This document shows, piece after piece, positions 22,237 through 33,180 of a stretch of DNA of 64,000 nucleotides. Numbering within the stretch: the stretch's first letter is position 1; the number at the start of each line of letters is the position of its first letter. Source of the stretch: Notolepis coatsorum (lineage: Eukaryota > Chordata > Actinopteri > Aulopiformes > Paralepididae); contig OZ020589.1 in the NCBI GenBank assembly GCA_963971535.1, positions 72,059,520-72,123,519 on the forward strand, given 5' to 3'. The position numbers were made by a program, and so were the translations under genes. The notes under the pieces are model-generated. The model saw only the letters and a program-made list of their open reading frames with translations. It did not search any database and was not told where the DNA came from.

Positions 22237-22558
22237 AGCCCCGACGCCTGAATACTTTTACCAACGGATTTCCAGTTCCGCGTTCGCGTTCTGCGCTCTG
22301 ATTGGCCACTGACGTTTCTGGTCGCGCCAATCGTGTGACGCCTCTTTTTTTCACCAGTTAAGCTTAGGCACTCTTTCGAAGTTGGTTAAGGTTAGAGTTT
22401 GTCTTAGAGCAGGGCGATAGAACACCAGCCCTGATTCCATACTCTAACCTTAACCAACTTCGAAAGAGTCGCCTAAGAAACATCAGTGGCCAATCAGATC
22501 GCAGAACGCGAACGCGGAACTGGAAATCCGTTGGTAAAATAATAGACACAGCCCCGAC
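22237..22558. mobile_element. palindromic MITE with 9-bp flanking repeat
   Basis: AGCCCCGAC occurs at 22237-22245 and 22550-22558. Between them, arms 22256-22318 and 22477-22539 are inverted copies of 63 bp (starting TTTTACCAACGGATTTCCAG) with two differences. An inner pair beginning CTCTTTCGAAGTTGGTTAAG (about 22369-22405 and 22435-22470) extends the palindrome. Long inverted repeats and a 9-bp duplication suggest a Mutator-like MITE. It has no coding capacity. Confidence 0.72.
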
Positions 22559-22662
22559 ACGAATAAGGCAGATTGGGATTGGGATCATTATTCATGACAG
22601 ACAGCAGAGACCGGCCGGTGCTGATAGCGGATATCGTCGAGCTCCCCCCAGTGACTAGGGGG

Positions 22663-23027
22663 CGTTATTTCTAAACCTAGCCGCATTTCTGGCAGACGCT
22701 CTCTGATTGGCACTGACTGACGCTCTCTGATTGGCCACTGACATGTTTGCCCAATCGCGTGACGAGCTGTGTCTTTGCCCATTTCCGCGTCGAACAGCCT
22801 GCAAACTACCTGGCGTTCTATCGCCATGCTCTAAGACAAACTCTAACCTTAACCAACTTCGAAAGAGTGCCTAAGCTTAACCGTCGAAAGAACTTGCCGT
22901 CACGCTCTAAGACAAACTCTAACCTTAACCAACTTTGAAAGAGTGCCTAAGCTTAACCAGTGTAGAAACAGGCGTCGGCCAATCAGAGAGCGTCTTGCCA
23001 GAAATGCGGCTAGGTTTAGAAATAACG
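22663..23027. mobile_element. second palindromic MITE sharing the same core
   Basis: Arms 22663-22711 and 22979-23027 are inverted 48-bp copies (start CGTTATTTCTAAACC, inner end CTCTCTGATTGG) with a one-base indel. The interior has a 55-bp unit GCTCTAAGACAAACTCTAAC.. twice (22828-22882 and 22904-22958). That unit is also the inner arm of the MITE at 22246-22549, so the two are related or recombined. Confidence 0.65.
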
Positions 23028-23486
23028 CGACTAGGGGCCTCCAATACACACTAGTAAAAAAAATAAAAGAGATACGAAAAAATATATATATATAATCAGA
23101 TCCTCATCCAGCGTTTACTTTCACAGCATCTATAGTGACTACTAGTATCATCTCATCTCTTCTCTATCTATTTTTATTACATTTTTTGTATTGCAAATAA
23201 AAATATGATTGATTGTTTGATGATGAGGGGTGAGAGACGTTGAGTCTACGTGACACTGACGTCCAGGTCCAGGGGTCACTGTCAGGTCAGGTCAGGTGAC
23301 CACTGATCGCGAGAATTGCACTTGCAAGTTGATCAAGTAGGCTAAGACTCGAGTAGTACTGTATGATCATATGACACTCAAAAAACATGGATAGAAAAGT
23401 TAAACTGTGGGAAAGCGGAGCTGCTAAGTTAAAATCTAAACAGGAAAGGGACAGAAAGAGCGCGTTACTTCGGCAAAGCATACCAT
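23028..23486. other. no gene seen
   Basis: AT-rich sequence with a GGTCAGGTCAGGTCAGGTGA stretch near 23281-23300. No element was recognised. Confidence 0.4.
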
Positions 23487-23830
23487 CTATCCCGTCAGGT
23501 GTTCTTTGAGAGTGTTTTTGAAAGTGGGTAGTGATTCACATTCCTTTACAGCTTTGGGTAGGGCGTTCCACATTGATGTGGCATAATTGCGAAACGTGTT
23601 TAGTCCCTTGTTTGAGCCGAATCTGGGTTTAACATGATTTGTGGAGCTCCCTCTGGTGTTGTGATCGTGGTATTCACTGACCTTTGGGAAGTATTTTGAC
23701 ATGTACATGGGTACCTTGGTCGCGTAGTGTATCTTGTAGACCAGGCCCATTGCAAGTTGCTGTACTCTGTCGTCTACTCTAAGCCATCCTAGGTTGTCAA
23801 AGTGGGCAGGGGTGATCAAAGTCCTTTTAG
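23487..23830 (-). pseudogene. family-B LINE, C-terminal fragment
   Basis: Minus-strand frame with LTPAHF-like start, [39 protein letters not shown] and FGSNKGLNTFRNYA, ending at the left with LKEHL. This is the last roughly 110 residues of the family-B LINE protein whose fuller copy lies at 25024-26502. Upstream on the minus strand (23831-23987) the frame runs on into unrelated sequence. It is a truncated relic. Confidence 0.85.
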
Positions 23831-24387
23831 CTTGGCCCTCAGAGCCCACCACTTCTAAATATTCTATATATTTTTTAAAGTGACATATAAAAACGCCACT
23901 GCACCTGTATGTGTGTGTGGGGGGGCCTCCACAAGAATCTGGCCCAGGGGCCTCTGAAGTCTTAATCTGGCCTTGCTGGCACACCAATGCATTATAGCTG
24001 TTTTGACACCGGATGCCATGTTACAGTTACATTTTGCTGACACTAAAGCGACTTACAAGTTCTGTACTTGGAAGGGAAGGGCACAACTCTATCAGCTGAG
24101 TAACAATGTTCATCAAAGGGTTGAGTCAAGGAATAGAAATTAACAAAAGTTCCAGAGAGTTTTTTTTTTTTATCAAATAGAAGTGATCCATGTTAGAAAT
24201 AGCTCAGTGATTGCATTATAAAACCTACGGAAATCAGTCTTCTGATATGTTTAACTACTTTTTCTATTTACTTTGTTAGATGCATCCGACATCATCAGCA
24301 ACACTCTGGGCTGTTATTCCACATGCTCTGCACCAGGCTGCTTTCTCTCTCCAAATCATCTGAAGGGGTGATCTGTTCAGTCTCTGT
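23831..24387. other. no gene seen
   Basis: Unassigned sequence between two LINE fragments, including a T run near 24160. Confidence 0.4.
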
Positions 24388-25023
24388 TCCTGTTCAAAAA
24401 GGACCTCTCCTTTTTTTACTGTACATAAATGACATGTCAGCAGCATGCTCATGTAACTTGTTTTTATTTGCAGACGACTCAGCCCTGTACAAGGATCAGA
24501 ACACACTAGAACAGATGCTAGGTGAAGAACTTGCAGGGGTCAGAAGTTGGCTTTCGGACAACAGGCTTTCTCTTCACCTAGGTAAGACAGAGGCAGTACT
24601 ATTAGGCTCCAAGCCCAAGCTCAGGAAAGCACGGGAGTTTAACATCCAGTTAGGAGCTGTAACCCTAAAACAGCAAAAAAAAGCGAAGTATCTAGGCTGT
24701 ATGATAGACGGGAGCCTAGATGGGGAGGCTATGGCCTCCCAAGTACTGGGCAAAGTCAACACCCGCACCAGGTACCTAGCTAGGAAAGCCAACCTCCTTG
24801 GCAGAGATAGCCTCAGGCTACTAGCAAATAGCCTAGTACTCTGCCACTTTGACTATGGTAGCGTGTCGTGGTTCGTGGGCCTGTCAGTGACCATAAAAAA
24901 GAAGCTTCAGGTTTCCCAAAATAAGATGGTAAGGGTGGTAATGGGTCTTGGCCCTCGTACCCACATAGGGAGGAGTCACTTTCAGGAGCTAAACTGGCTT
25001 CCTGTGGAGGCCAGAGTTACCCA
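24388..25023 (+). pseudogene. family-A LINE RT fragment
   Basis: Open stretch starting at the G..GPLLFLLYINDMSAACSC region of RT, with FADDSALYKDQ (catalytic ADD box), LSLHLGKTEAVLLGSK, KYLGCMIDGSLD, then the thumb and WFVGLSVTIKKKLQ and LNWLPVEAR. It is 5' truncated and its usual GVPQG motif is degraded to PVQKG. It is cut at 25023 by the family-B insertion. Confidence 0.82.
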
Positions 25024-26502
25024 CTCAGCAGCCGCCATCACCCCAGTCATCACACACATAACAAACCTCTCCATAAAACAGGGACACGTCCCCAAGGACT
25101 TCAAAATAGCGAGAGTAACACCCCTGCACAAAAAGGGCAGCAAATTAGACCCAGGCAACTACCGCCCTGTTTCTATCCTTACATCCATCTCGAAAGTCAT
25201 GGAAAAAATAGTATACGAACAGGTCGAAAAGTACCTTACGGATAAAAATCTAATCTACGAATTCCAATCTGGCTTCAGAACATCCCACTCCACTGACACA
25301 TGCCTTCTCTATTTGAACGACCACATCAAGCAAGAGGTGGACGCGGGCAAATACTGCGGCATGGTCATGCTAGACCTACAAAAGGCCTTCGACACTGTCA
25401 ATCACACCATTCTGATTGACAAGCTAAAAGCAATTGGTTTTGATAGTTTATCAGTGAGCTGGATACAATCCTACCTGGAGGGAAGAGAACAGATGGTGGA
25501 GGTAAACGGTACCCTATCCCCCCCCCCTCACAGTGAACTGTGGTGTTCCACAAGGAAGCATACTAGGACCACTACTGTTCCTAATTTATGCAAATGACAT
25601 GTCGTCAGCTTGTGACTGCAACTTGTTCCTGTTTGCGGACGACTCAGCCCTGCTGGTCTCTGACAAGAACAAGTTACAGGTTGAAAAAACCCTCAGCTCG
25701 GAACTAGGCAAAATCTGCATATGGCTCGCCGACAACAAACTATCATTACACATGGGCAAAACAGAGTCCATTCTCTTCGGTTCAAATAACAAACTCAGCA
25801 AAACAGACGGCTTCTCAGTTACAGTGGGTGACAATATTGTCACAAGGAAAGATGAAATTACCTACCTGGGTTCCATCCTAGAGGCTAATCTTTCCTGTGA
25901 CAAAATGGCATCCAATGTAATAAAAAAAAGTCAATCAACGAACTCGATTCTTGTACCGGATCTCCTCCCTGGTAAACAAGAATACCCTGAAGACTCTGGC
26001 AGGAGCACTCATTCAAGGGTACTACGACTATGCTTGCACCTCATGGTACCAAAGCACCTCAAAGGCACTAAAAACCAAATTACAAACATCTCAAAACAAA
26101 CTAGTCAGACTACTGCTTGACCTGACTCCGAGAACCCACCTCACCCCTGCACACTTTGCCAACCTAGGATGGCTTAGAGTAGACAACAGAGTACAGCAAC
26201 TTGCAATGGGCCTGGTCTACAAGATACACTACACGACCAAGGTACCCATGTACATGTCAAAATACTTCCCAAAGGTCAGTGAATACCACGATCACAACAC
26301 CAGAGGGAGCTCCACAAATCATGTAAAACCCAGATTCGGCTCAAACAAGGGACTAAACACGTTTAGCAATTATGCCACAACAATGTGGAACGCCCTACCC
26401 AAAGCTGTAAAGGAATGTAAATCACTACCCACCTTCAAAAACACTCTCAAAGAACACCTACGGGAGACTGCAATTCAAAACTGGCCCCTACAAATGTCCT
26501 AA
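25024..26502 (+). pseudogene. family-B LINE RT, two frameshifts
   Basis: Palm and thumb of a LINE RT in three successive frames. The first (25024-25520) shows DFKIARVTPLHKKGSKLDPG, FQSGFRTSHSTDT and MLDLQKAFDTVNH. The second (about 25533-25925) shows CGVPQGSILGPLLFLIYAND and FADDSALLVSDKN. The third (25951-26502) carries LTPAHFANLGWLRVDNRVQQ through LKEHL. The breaks fall at a C run (25519-25531) and an A run (25921-25928), both typical slippage sites. Otherwise the sequence is well kept. The natural 5' part is missing. Confidence 0.88.
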
Positions 26503-26660
26503 CCCAGTTGTACAATAAAGACCAAGCATGGCTTTGTCAGTATTCCAATGTACAGCCCCACCCAACCCCACCCCACCTACCCAACCTCCTCCAATGTACA
26601 GTTTCCATGTCAAATGTATGTCAGTATTCCAATGTACAGTGTCCCCCCCCCCCCCTACCC

Positions 26661-26691
<31 letters not shown>

Positions 26692-27030
26692 ACCTCCAAT
26701 GTACAGCCCCACCCCACCTACCCAACCTCCCCCAATGCACAGTTTCTATGTCAAATGTATATACTCTTCTTCTGGATTTTTTTAGTATCACAAACAGTAC
26801 TGTATTTGAAAATCTGGTATGTCATAAATGTATAGATGTAGCAGTACTGTCTATCTGTATGTCATGTGTGTCATATGATGAATTGAAAATGGGGGACCCT
26901 GATGGAAACAAGACAAAAGTCTTTCTCAGGTCTGCATCCTCTTAACAATTGTATGTATTGAGCTGTACTGTACTGTACCCATTCTGCAATCTGTTAATAA
27001 ACTTTTCAATCAATCAATCAATCAATCAAA
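26503..27030 (+). mobile_element. family-B LINE 3' UTR and tail
   Basis: Contains poly-C stretches (26641-26691) between copies of CCAATGTACAGT, then the conserved block GACCCTGATGGAAACAAGAC.., CTGCAATCTGTTAATAAACT and a TCAA-repeat tail (27007-27029). The same block identifies family-B ends at 35636, 37590, 45400, 46430 and 52910. Confidence 0.85.
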
Positions 27031-27076
27031 CCCAGCTCAGACTGAACATAGTGCACAATATTATAAACCAAAGGTC

Positions 27077-28666
27077 CCCTAGATCAGGGGTTCTCAACCT
27101 TTCTGCTGCCAAGGCACCCCTGTGTCCAAAAAAATATTCCAGGGCACCCCTACATACGATAAAGACTTTTGCGGTCCTGTCTTTTTTGCTACAATGATGA
27201 CAAAAGTGCTTGCTTTCAAAATAACGTTTATTTAACCCATTGAAACCGGGAAACAAACAGAAAATCATGTATTTTATTTTTAAATACAGAAAAATATCAA
27301 AGTGCTCTGTTGCAGCTGCACTGTTTTCCATAAAAATAACATAGTGTGACCATTTATCAAACAGAAAATCATGTATTTATTTTTTTAAATACAGAAAAAT
27401 ATCAATAAAGTGCTATCTGTTGCAGCTGCACTGTTTTCCATAAAAATAACATAGTGTGACCATTTATCAAACAGAAAATCATGTATTTATTTTTTTAAAT
27501 ACAGAAAAATATCAATAAAGTGCTATCTGTTGCAGCTGCACTGTTTTCCATAAAAATAACATAGTGTGACCATTTATCAAACAGAAAATCGTGTATTTAT
27601 TTTTTTAAATACAGAAAAATATCAATAAAGTGCTATCTGTTGCAGCTGCACTGTTTTCTATACAAATAACACTGTGACCATTTATCAAACAGAAAATCAT
27701 GTATTTATTTTTTTAAATACAGAAAAATATCAATAAAGTGCTATCTGTTGCAGCTGCACTGTTTAAAAATAAATAAAAAAACTAGCGTGACCATTTCTCA
27801 AAACAGAAAATCATGTATTTATTTTTTTAAATACAGAAAAATATCAATAAAGTGCTATCTGTTGCAGCTGCACTGTTTTCTATAAAAATAACATAGTGTG
27901 ACCATTTGGAAATATTATTCTAGTGAGGTGACGCTTGTTTATGACATCACATCCTGCCATTCTTTGTTGACGGTCAGGGACACAATGTTGACGTATAAAA
28001 CAGCTATATATAAATGTAATCTGCAGAGTGCCTTTTACTGTTTATCTGTTAAATACAGTTTTCATTCATTCATTCACATTTTGTATCATAATAATAACAG
28101 CAGCGGATACACTCACTTTGTCTGCACTTGGCGAGTAGCCCATCACCGTAGCCCAAGCGTGTAATTAGCACGCTTGTGATCCGGTCTTGAACTTTCCATA
28201 ACGTGTCTCGATAAATCCATTTGATTAGATCCAGCACTGAATGCATTTAGTAATTATTATCACGACAGCCGCCCGCTTTGCAATTCATTGATAACGGATC
28301 AGAGCCGGCTCTGTAACGGAGATAGGACCCGCGATGTGACGTCACACGAATGCGACTTCTCTGGAAATGCGTTGGAAAATCTGTTGGTAAAAGCAATGAC
28401 GCCTGACGCGGACGTTAAGTTGTTTCTATAATAACTTTACGAAACGTGTGAAGACATTTTGATCGATTTCTTTTTTAGTTCATGTTATTAGATTAGGCAA
28501 TTATTGTATACACATGAAGCACTAGATAGACTATTTGTTTAGTTAATAGTTGTCATTCTATATTCTTAAAGAAACATTCCCATCAGGCATCTCGCGGAAC
28601 CCCTGACAGCTCTCCGCGGAACCCCTGTGTGCCGCGGAACCCCTGTTGAGAACCGCTGCCCTAGAT
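27077..28666. mobile_element. non-autonomous hAT (Charlie-like) with internal 110-bp tandem repeat
   Basis: The element at 27085-28658 has termini CAGGGGTTCTCAAC and CAGCGGTTCTCAAC (inverted) and an 8-bp duplication CCCTAGAT (27077-27084 and 28659-28666), the hallmark of hAT transposons. It has no transposase. About six copies of a 110-bp unit (27239-27900) fill the left half. GCGGAACCCCTG is repeated three times near the right end. Confidence 0.92.
27239..27900. repeat. 110-bp tandem repeat, about six copies
   Basis: Unit begins ACCATTTATCAAACAGAAAA and includes GTTGCAGCTGCACTGTTTTC. Copies start at about 27239, 27349, 27459, 27569, 27677 and 27790, with small indels in the last two. It lies within the hAT element and has no reading frame. 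Confidence 0.9.
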
Positions 28667-28896
28667 ACCTCCAGAACTACTTCACCCCGGTCAACGAATC
28701 CCACAACCACAGAACTAGAGCAAGCATAGCAAACCTGAAGCCTGCTTCTTTCCGATCCAAACTGGGCCAGTGCTCCCTTACTTTCTCTGGAGCCCAGGAT
28801 TGGAACAAGCTGCCTATCCCCATCAAGCAGAGCTCGAGCCTCCACAGTTTCAAGAGAAGCGTCAGGAAGTGGCTCATGGACAGAATAGAGGAATAG
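28667..28896 (+). pseudogene. family-A LINE, C-terminal end
   Basis: About 76 codons: YLQNYFTPVNESHNHRTRAS, then FSGAQDWNKLPIPIKQSSSL and a stop at 28894-28896. It is the carboxyl end of the family-A protein, cut off from its RT by the hAT and the family-B LINE. Confidence 0.82.
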
Positions 28897-29628
28897 CCCC
28901 CTATAGTTTGAATGGGTTTCCAATCAGTTTTTAGTTATTGTGGGGTATACAATTTTAGCGATAGGTTAGTCTTCTAATGTTTTAAATGTATGTGTTTTGT
29001 GTTATTGTAGTGTTTTTGTTGTGGCCTAACAGCCCTGGGACCATGACGGAAATAAGGGTTTTACTCTTTCTCATGTTATCCTTTGGATCCTTGTTGTGTG
29101 TTTTTAATCCATCAATAAAATCAATCAATCAATCAGTCTCTGTTCAGTCCCTGTTCAGTCTCTGGGTCAGCCGCGAGATCCGTGATAAACTCAGAGCACG
29201 AACCACCACCTTCAAGTCTAGTGACCGTGACGCCTACAAAGCAGCCAGATACGACCTCCGGAAGTCCATCAGGGAAGCTAAGAGGGACTAAAGAGACTAA
29301 GTGGAGTCCAACCACTACAGCTCTGACCCCAGATGCATGTAGAGTGGATTAGCTGCATCACGGACTACAAAGAGGAATTCAGCTGGAGCCAGGACAACAA
29401 CTTCTCTCAATGTCAGTAAAACCAAGGAGATGATCATGGACTACAGGAGACAGCAGGGGGCGGACATCTCCCCATCTACATTGGTGAGGCTGAGATTGAA
29501 AGGGTCAGCAGCTTAAAGTTCCTTGGTGTTCACATCACAGAGGACCTCTCCTGGACACTACACCTGGCATGAACGCCAACAGAAGGCCTATCGGGAGGAG
29601 GTTGATGAACTGGCACGCTGGTGCCGGG

Positions 29629-29867
29629 ATAACGTAAGGTTATCCTATAACCCTAGTTATATGATACTGGCTGAGCGTCTTGCTCTGCCAACTGAGATAA
29701 CCCCTTATCTCCACGCACCTAGTGTGCTCCGGGGAACAAAACAAATGCACCCACTTGCACGTGACCACGCCACTCCCATGCGTCCTATATTACGGACCTC
29801 AGGGCGCTAAGAGCGAGATGCTCAGCCAGTATCATATAACTAGGGTTATAGGATAACCTTACGTTAT
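29629..29867. repeat. perfect 48-bp inverted repeat at the DIRS end
   Basis: Arms 29629-29676 and 29820-29867 start ATAACGTAAGGTTATCC and are exact reverse complements, with a 143-bp loop. Similarity weakly continues inward (GTCTTGCTCT against ATCTCGCTCT). Confidence 0.92.
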
Positions 29868-30106
29868 ATATCAACTGGCTATCGTGTCTCGCTCTGCCAA
29901 CTGAGATAAGGGCAGAGCGGACGCGTGGCCCAGACAAATGCAACCCCTGAGGGCCCGTAAGCCCCAGCCAGGGAGGAGGGGAGTCCCGTCCACCCGCCCG
30001 TCCTAACGAAGGGGGGGAGGCAGTCAACTCCACCAAAGTGCGAAAAAGCGTGCAAGCGGAACCACGTGTGACACAGCACCCCGCGGTCCACACCCACACA
30101 CCCCTG

Positions 30107-31010
30107 CTAGCCCACCTGATGGCGGGATGCAGGAGAGGTCCCGGACCTCAGGACTGCCTCGGAGACAGAACCCCCAGTCATGTCCATTAGGTAAAACCTA
30201 ACGAAAGGACTCAGGGAGGACCAGGAGGCCGCAGCACAAATGTCCTCCACCGAGGCCCCCCCTAACAGGGCAGCAGAGGCCGCCACACCACGAGTGGAGT
30301 GCGCCCTGACGCCCCCGGGGGGAACCTGTCCAGCCAACATGTAGCAAAGGGCAATGCCCTCGCACAACCAATGTGACAGGCGCTGCCTGGACAGCGCCTC
30401 ACCCGCGCGAGGGCCACCGTAACAAACAAACAGTTGAACGGAAGCCGTGAGACCCCGCGTGCGACTAAGGTAAACCTTCAGTGCACGGACAGGACACGAC
30501 AGGTGAAGGCTCACCTCCAACCCACTAGCGTGAGGAGGAGGGCGAAACGCCTGAAGCACCATATCCCAGGAGCGACAAGAGCTACGGATATTCTTTGGCA
30601 CGAAGGCCGGATCAGGCTATCGGCCCGAATAGACAGGTACTCCGACCGCACCGAGAGAGCACATGGCTCACCCACGCATCTAGCAGAGGTGATGGCCCAA
30701 AAAATTAACGAGGTCAAAAGACAGACGATCCAACGGCGCCTGCTCAAGAGGCTCAAACGGGGCCCCCAACAGCTTTTCCAGAACAGTGACTCGGAGACAG
30801 AGAACGTTCCACAGGCTTGAGACGACGTGCGCCAAGCAAGAACGTCCCACGAGAGGGTGGCTGAACAATGTTCTGCCCCCCACTCTCGACCATACGCCAT
30901 TTCCCTGCGTAAGCCGTGGTAGTGGACGGAGCGTGGGCGTTCCGGATGGCGTTAACCACAGAAGCGTTAAGACGCATCCCCACCAGATTCACCCTTTCAG
31001 CAGCCAAGCC
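30107..31010 (-). pseudogene. DIRS tyrosine recombinase, frameshifted
   Basis: The C-terminal frame (30107-30601) shows RAHSTRGVAASAALLGGASV followed by CAAASWSSLSPFVRFYL, which is the R-H-x-x-R region and catalytic tyrosine of DIRS recombinases. N-terminal pieces occur in other frames upstream: NAHAPSTTTAYAGKW (about 30900-30950) and FEPLEQAPLDRLSFDLVNFL (about 30690-30760). At least two frameshifts separate them. The enzyme would recombine the circular cDNA into the genome; this copy cannot make it intact. Confidence 0.82.
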
Positions 31011-31900
31011 TAGAGGCTGCCCCAGAACAGGAGGCAGAACAGAGTTCCGCACGCCTGAGAGAGGGCCCGCGGTGACCACGGAACAGGCCACGGCGGGGAC
31101 ACCAAGAGCTGAATCAGGGCCGGGAACCACACAGCCAAGCCCCGGCCTGGCACGACCAGGATCAAAGTCCCGCGCTCCTGACGTACCCGCCCCAACAGCC
31201 GAGCTATCAGGTGTATGGGGGGAACGCGTACAGAATCCCGGGCGGCCACCGATACATCGAGAAGGCATCCACCCCCAGAGAGGGGTTGCCTTCCGACTGA
31301 CCACAAGGGGCACTGGTGGGACTGTCTGCTCGCAAACAGGTCCACCATGGCCTCCCCGAATCGGTCCCAGACCTGTCTGACTATGTCTGGACGTAGTCCC
31401 CACTCGTCGGGGTGAGTACCGCCCCGCAACATCACATCTGCACCCACATTCTCCCTGCCGGGGATGTGGAGAGCCCTCAGGCTGCGCAGATTGAGAGACG
31501 CCCATAGCCAGAGCTCGACCGCCGCCCGGTGCAGACGGGGGGAGCGTACTCCTCCCTGTCTGTCGATATACGACGCTGACGTCGTGTTGTCCGTCCTGAT
31601 CAAAACATGCTTGCCCACCACAAGGTGGCCAAGCCGTTTGAGGACCAGAAGGACTGCCTCCAATTCCAACACATTGAAATGTAGTGCAGACCGGGCAGCA
31701 TGGTCCTGCCAGCTGCCCTCTACTGCGTTGGCCCGACACGTCCCCCCCCATCCCGTGAGGGAGGCGTCGGTGAAGACCGTGACGTGTGACAGCCTGCTGC
31801 CCATGGGGACCCCGCTGGTGAGGGCCCCAGGCCCTCCCCAGAGGACGAGGTCCCCCAGTACTGACATGGGAACCTTCAGCCGCTTCCACTTGTCTCTCAC
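31010..31900 (-). pseudogene. DIRS RNase H and following region
   Basis: Open for about 296 codons. It shows VTVFTDASLTGWGG, HFNVLELEAVLLVLKRLG and IRTDNTTSASYIDRQGG, supplying the D, E and D residues of the RNase H site, then HIPGRENVGADVMLRGG and VDLFASRQSHQCPLWSV. The downstream part (PPIHLIARLLGRVRQERGTL) is typical of DIRS polyproteins. It degrades RNA in the RNA-DNA hybrid during replication. The frame is intact here but isolated from RT and recombinase by frameshifts. Confidence 0.87.
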
Positions 31901-32024
31901 GGGTCAATTTCCATACTGGAAAACCACCTCTGTATCCTCCTTATGAAGAGGAGGCCAAGAGGAACCACAGAGTGAGCAGATGCCATCATACCGAGCAGGC
32001 ACATCATGGACAGCGCCGTAACCG

Positions 32025-32652
32025 TCATACGAGAGCCACTCCGAGAGGGATGCCCATATAGACCTTGAGCTTAGAAATAAGCCCAAGTACTCCACCCATT
32101 GACTGTGAAGAGGAGTACTCTTGTTCTAGTCTACAGCAAAACCCAGGCTGGTGAGGAATCGCACCACCTGCCTGGTATGAGACCTGGCGATCTTCTCTGA
32201 CCGGCCGAGGACCAGAACGTCGTCCAGGGTAGAATACAATTCTTATCCCCTGACGACGCAGAGGCCCCAGCGTGGTTTCCACGCACTTGGTGAAGATGCG
32301 AGGAGCCAGAGAGTAGCCGAACGGCAGCCTCTGGTACTCTGAAAAAAGGAAGCATAGGTATGTCCTAGGAGGGAAGATCGGGATGCGAATACGCATCCTT
32401 CAGGTCTATGGAGGTGAACCAGTCCCCCACCTGACAACGCTTAACAGGTGGGTGACGGTCAACATTCTGAACCTTCCATGGGACAGGTCCAGTATGGGTC
32501 TGACACCCCCCCCTCCCCGATTTCTCGGGCACCAGAGAACAAATCTCCTCGGCCAGGGCTCTGATAATGGAGTCTGTACCAAACCCAAAAACGGAGGGCG
32601 GGGGTGTGTAAACTGTAACACAAGCGCCGCCCTCAGCGTTCTCTCCATCCAC
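32025..32652 (-). pseudogene. DIRS reverse transcriptase, frameshifted
   Basis: Fingers and palm lie in different frames: GGVRPILDLSH (about 32490-32520), DWFTSIDLKDAYSH (about 32390-32430), then EYQRLPFGYSLAPRIFTKCV and LGPLRRQGIR (32230-32340). The LDD catalytic box is present at about 32210-32225 but out of frame by one base with the preceding block. These are the DIRS/gypsy-type RT motifs. The copy is non-functional. Confidence 0.8.
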
Positions 32653-32659
32653 ACCGACA

Positions 32660-32934
32660 TATGGCTACTACTGCAGCCATACGTGGTAAAAAATTACAAA
32701 GCGCCCCCGCCGCCAACTGTCCCTCCCGCTGTGCGTTGTCAACCCCGGTCTCGCCAACCGCGCGAGCAGGGTGTCTCGTGGAGCTGGGATATCGCACCCT
32801 GACTCTACCAACGAGGCAATCGCACCCAAGGGGGGGACCCCGACAGAAGGGGCGGTCTGATACGGGGGGAGCGGCCATCACCCCTGGTGACATAGGCTCC
32901 CCTGCTAAGCATCTTCCCGGCTTAGCTTGCTGAG
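32660..32934 (-). pseudogene. probable DIRS gag-side remnant
   Basis: A minus-strand open stretch upstream of the RT, Pro/Arg/Cys-rich, with no recognised domain. Position alone suggests the remains of the region before RT. Confidence 0.35.
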
Positions 32935-33180
32935 GACAGCCTGCTCTGCAGCTGGACATGCATGGTGTGTGGTCCTCACACTGCCTGATAGAGTGGGTCT
33001 CTACACACCGTAGCCCTGTAGTGATGCTGCGAGAACAGAGAGACTCCGGCTCAGCTTCTTCCCCCAGGCCATCAGAACACTGAACTCTCCACTCACAAGT
33101 ACACATGAGCACACACAGACACACACACACAACACTCATGCGGCAACCGCTAAAACAATCACTTTAAAGCCCAACCTCCA

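Larger units (their letters stand above)
24388..29135 (+). mobile_element. family-A LINE carrying a family-B LINE and a hAT element
   Basis: Family-A pieces are 24388-25023, 27031-27084 and 28667-29135, ending in an ATCA-repeat tail (29110-29135). The protein frame reads through when the inserts are removed: ..VEARVT at 25020 joins LNIVHNIINQRSPR at 27040, which joins YLQNYFTPVNESH at 28667. The first insert is the family-B LINE (25024-27030, short ACCCA-type duplication); the second is a hAT with TSD CCCTAGAT. Confidence 0.85.
29629..32934 (-). mobile_element. decayed DIRS-type tyrosine-recombinase retrotransposon
   Basis: On the minus strand the order is a Gag-side region, RT, RNase H and tyrosine recombinase, the DIRS layout. 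DIRS elements integrate as circles with a tyrosine recombinase instead of an integrase and make no target duplication. The left end carries a perfect 48-bp inverted repeat (29629-29676 and 29820-29867) and a further direct partial copy at 29876-29912, consistent with DIRS complex termini. Coding parts have several frameshifts. The right boundary (about 32934) is set by where LINE sequence resumes. Confidence 0.85.
29140..33180 (+). mobile_element. Rex-like LINE relic interrupted by a DIRS element
   Basis: Left piece 29140-29628 has degraded coding segments ([52 protein letters not shown]). The right piece from about 32935 has the C-terminal RLSFFPQAIRTLN-type end. They belong to the same family as 1-1514. 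Many stops and internal deletions mark an old copy. Confidence 0.7.

Noticed and set aside
30434..31946. Long plus-strand frames over the DIRS region
   Set aside because: Antisense to the RNase H and recombinase frames, which carry the recognisable motifs.
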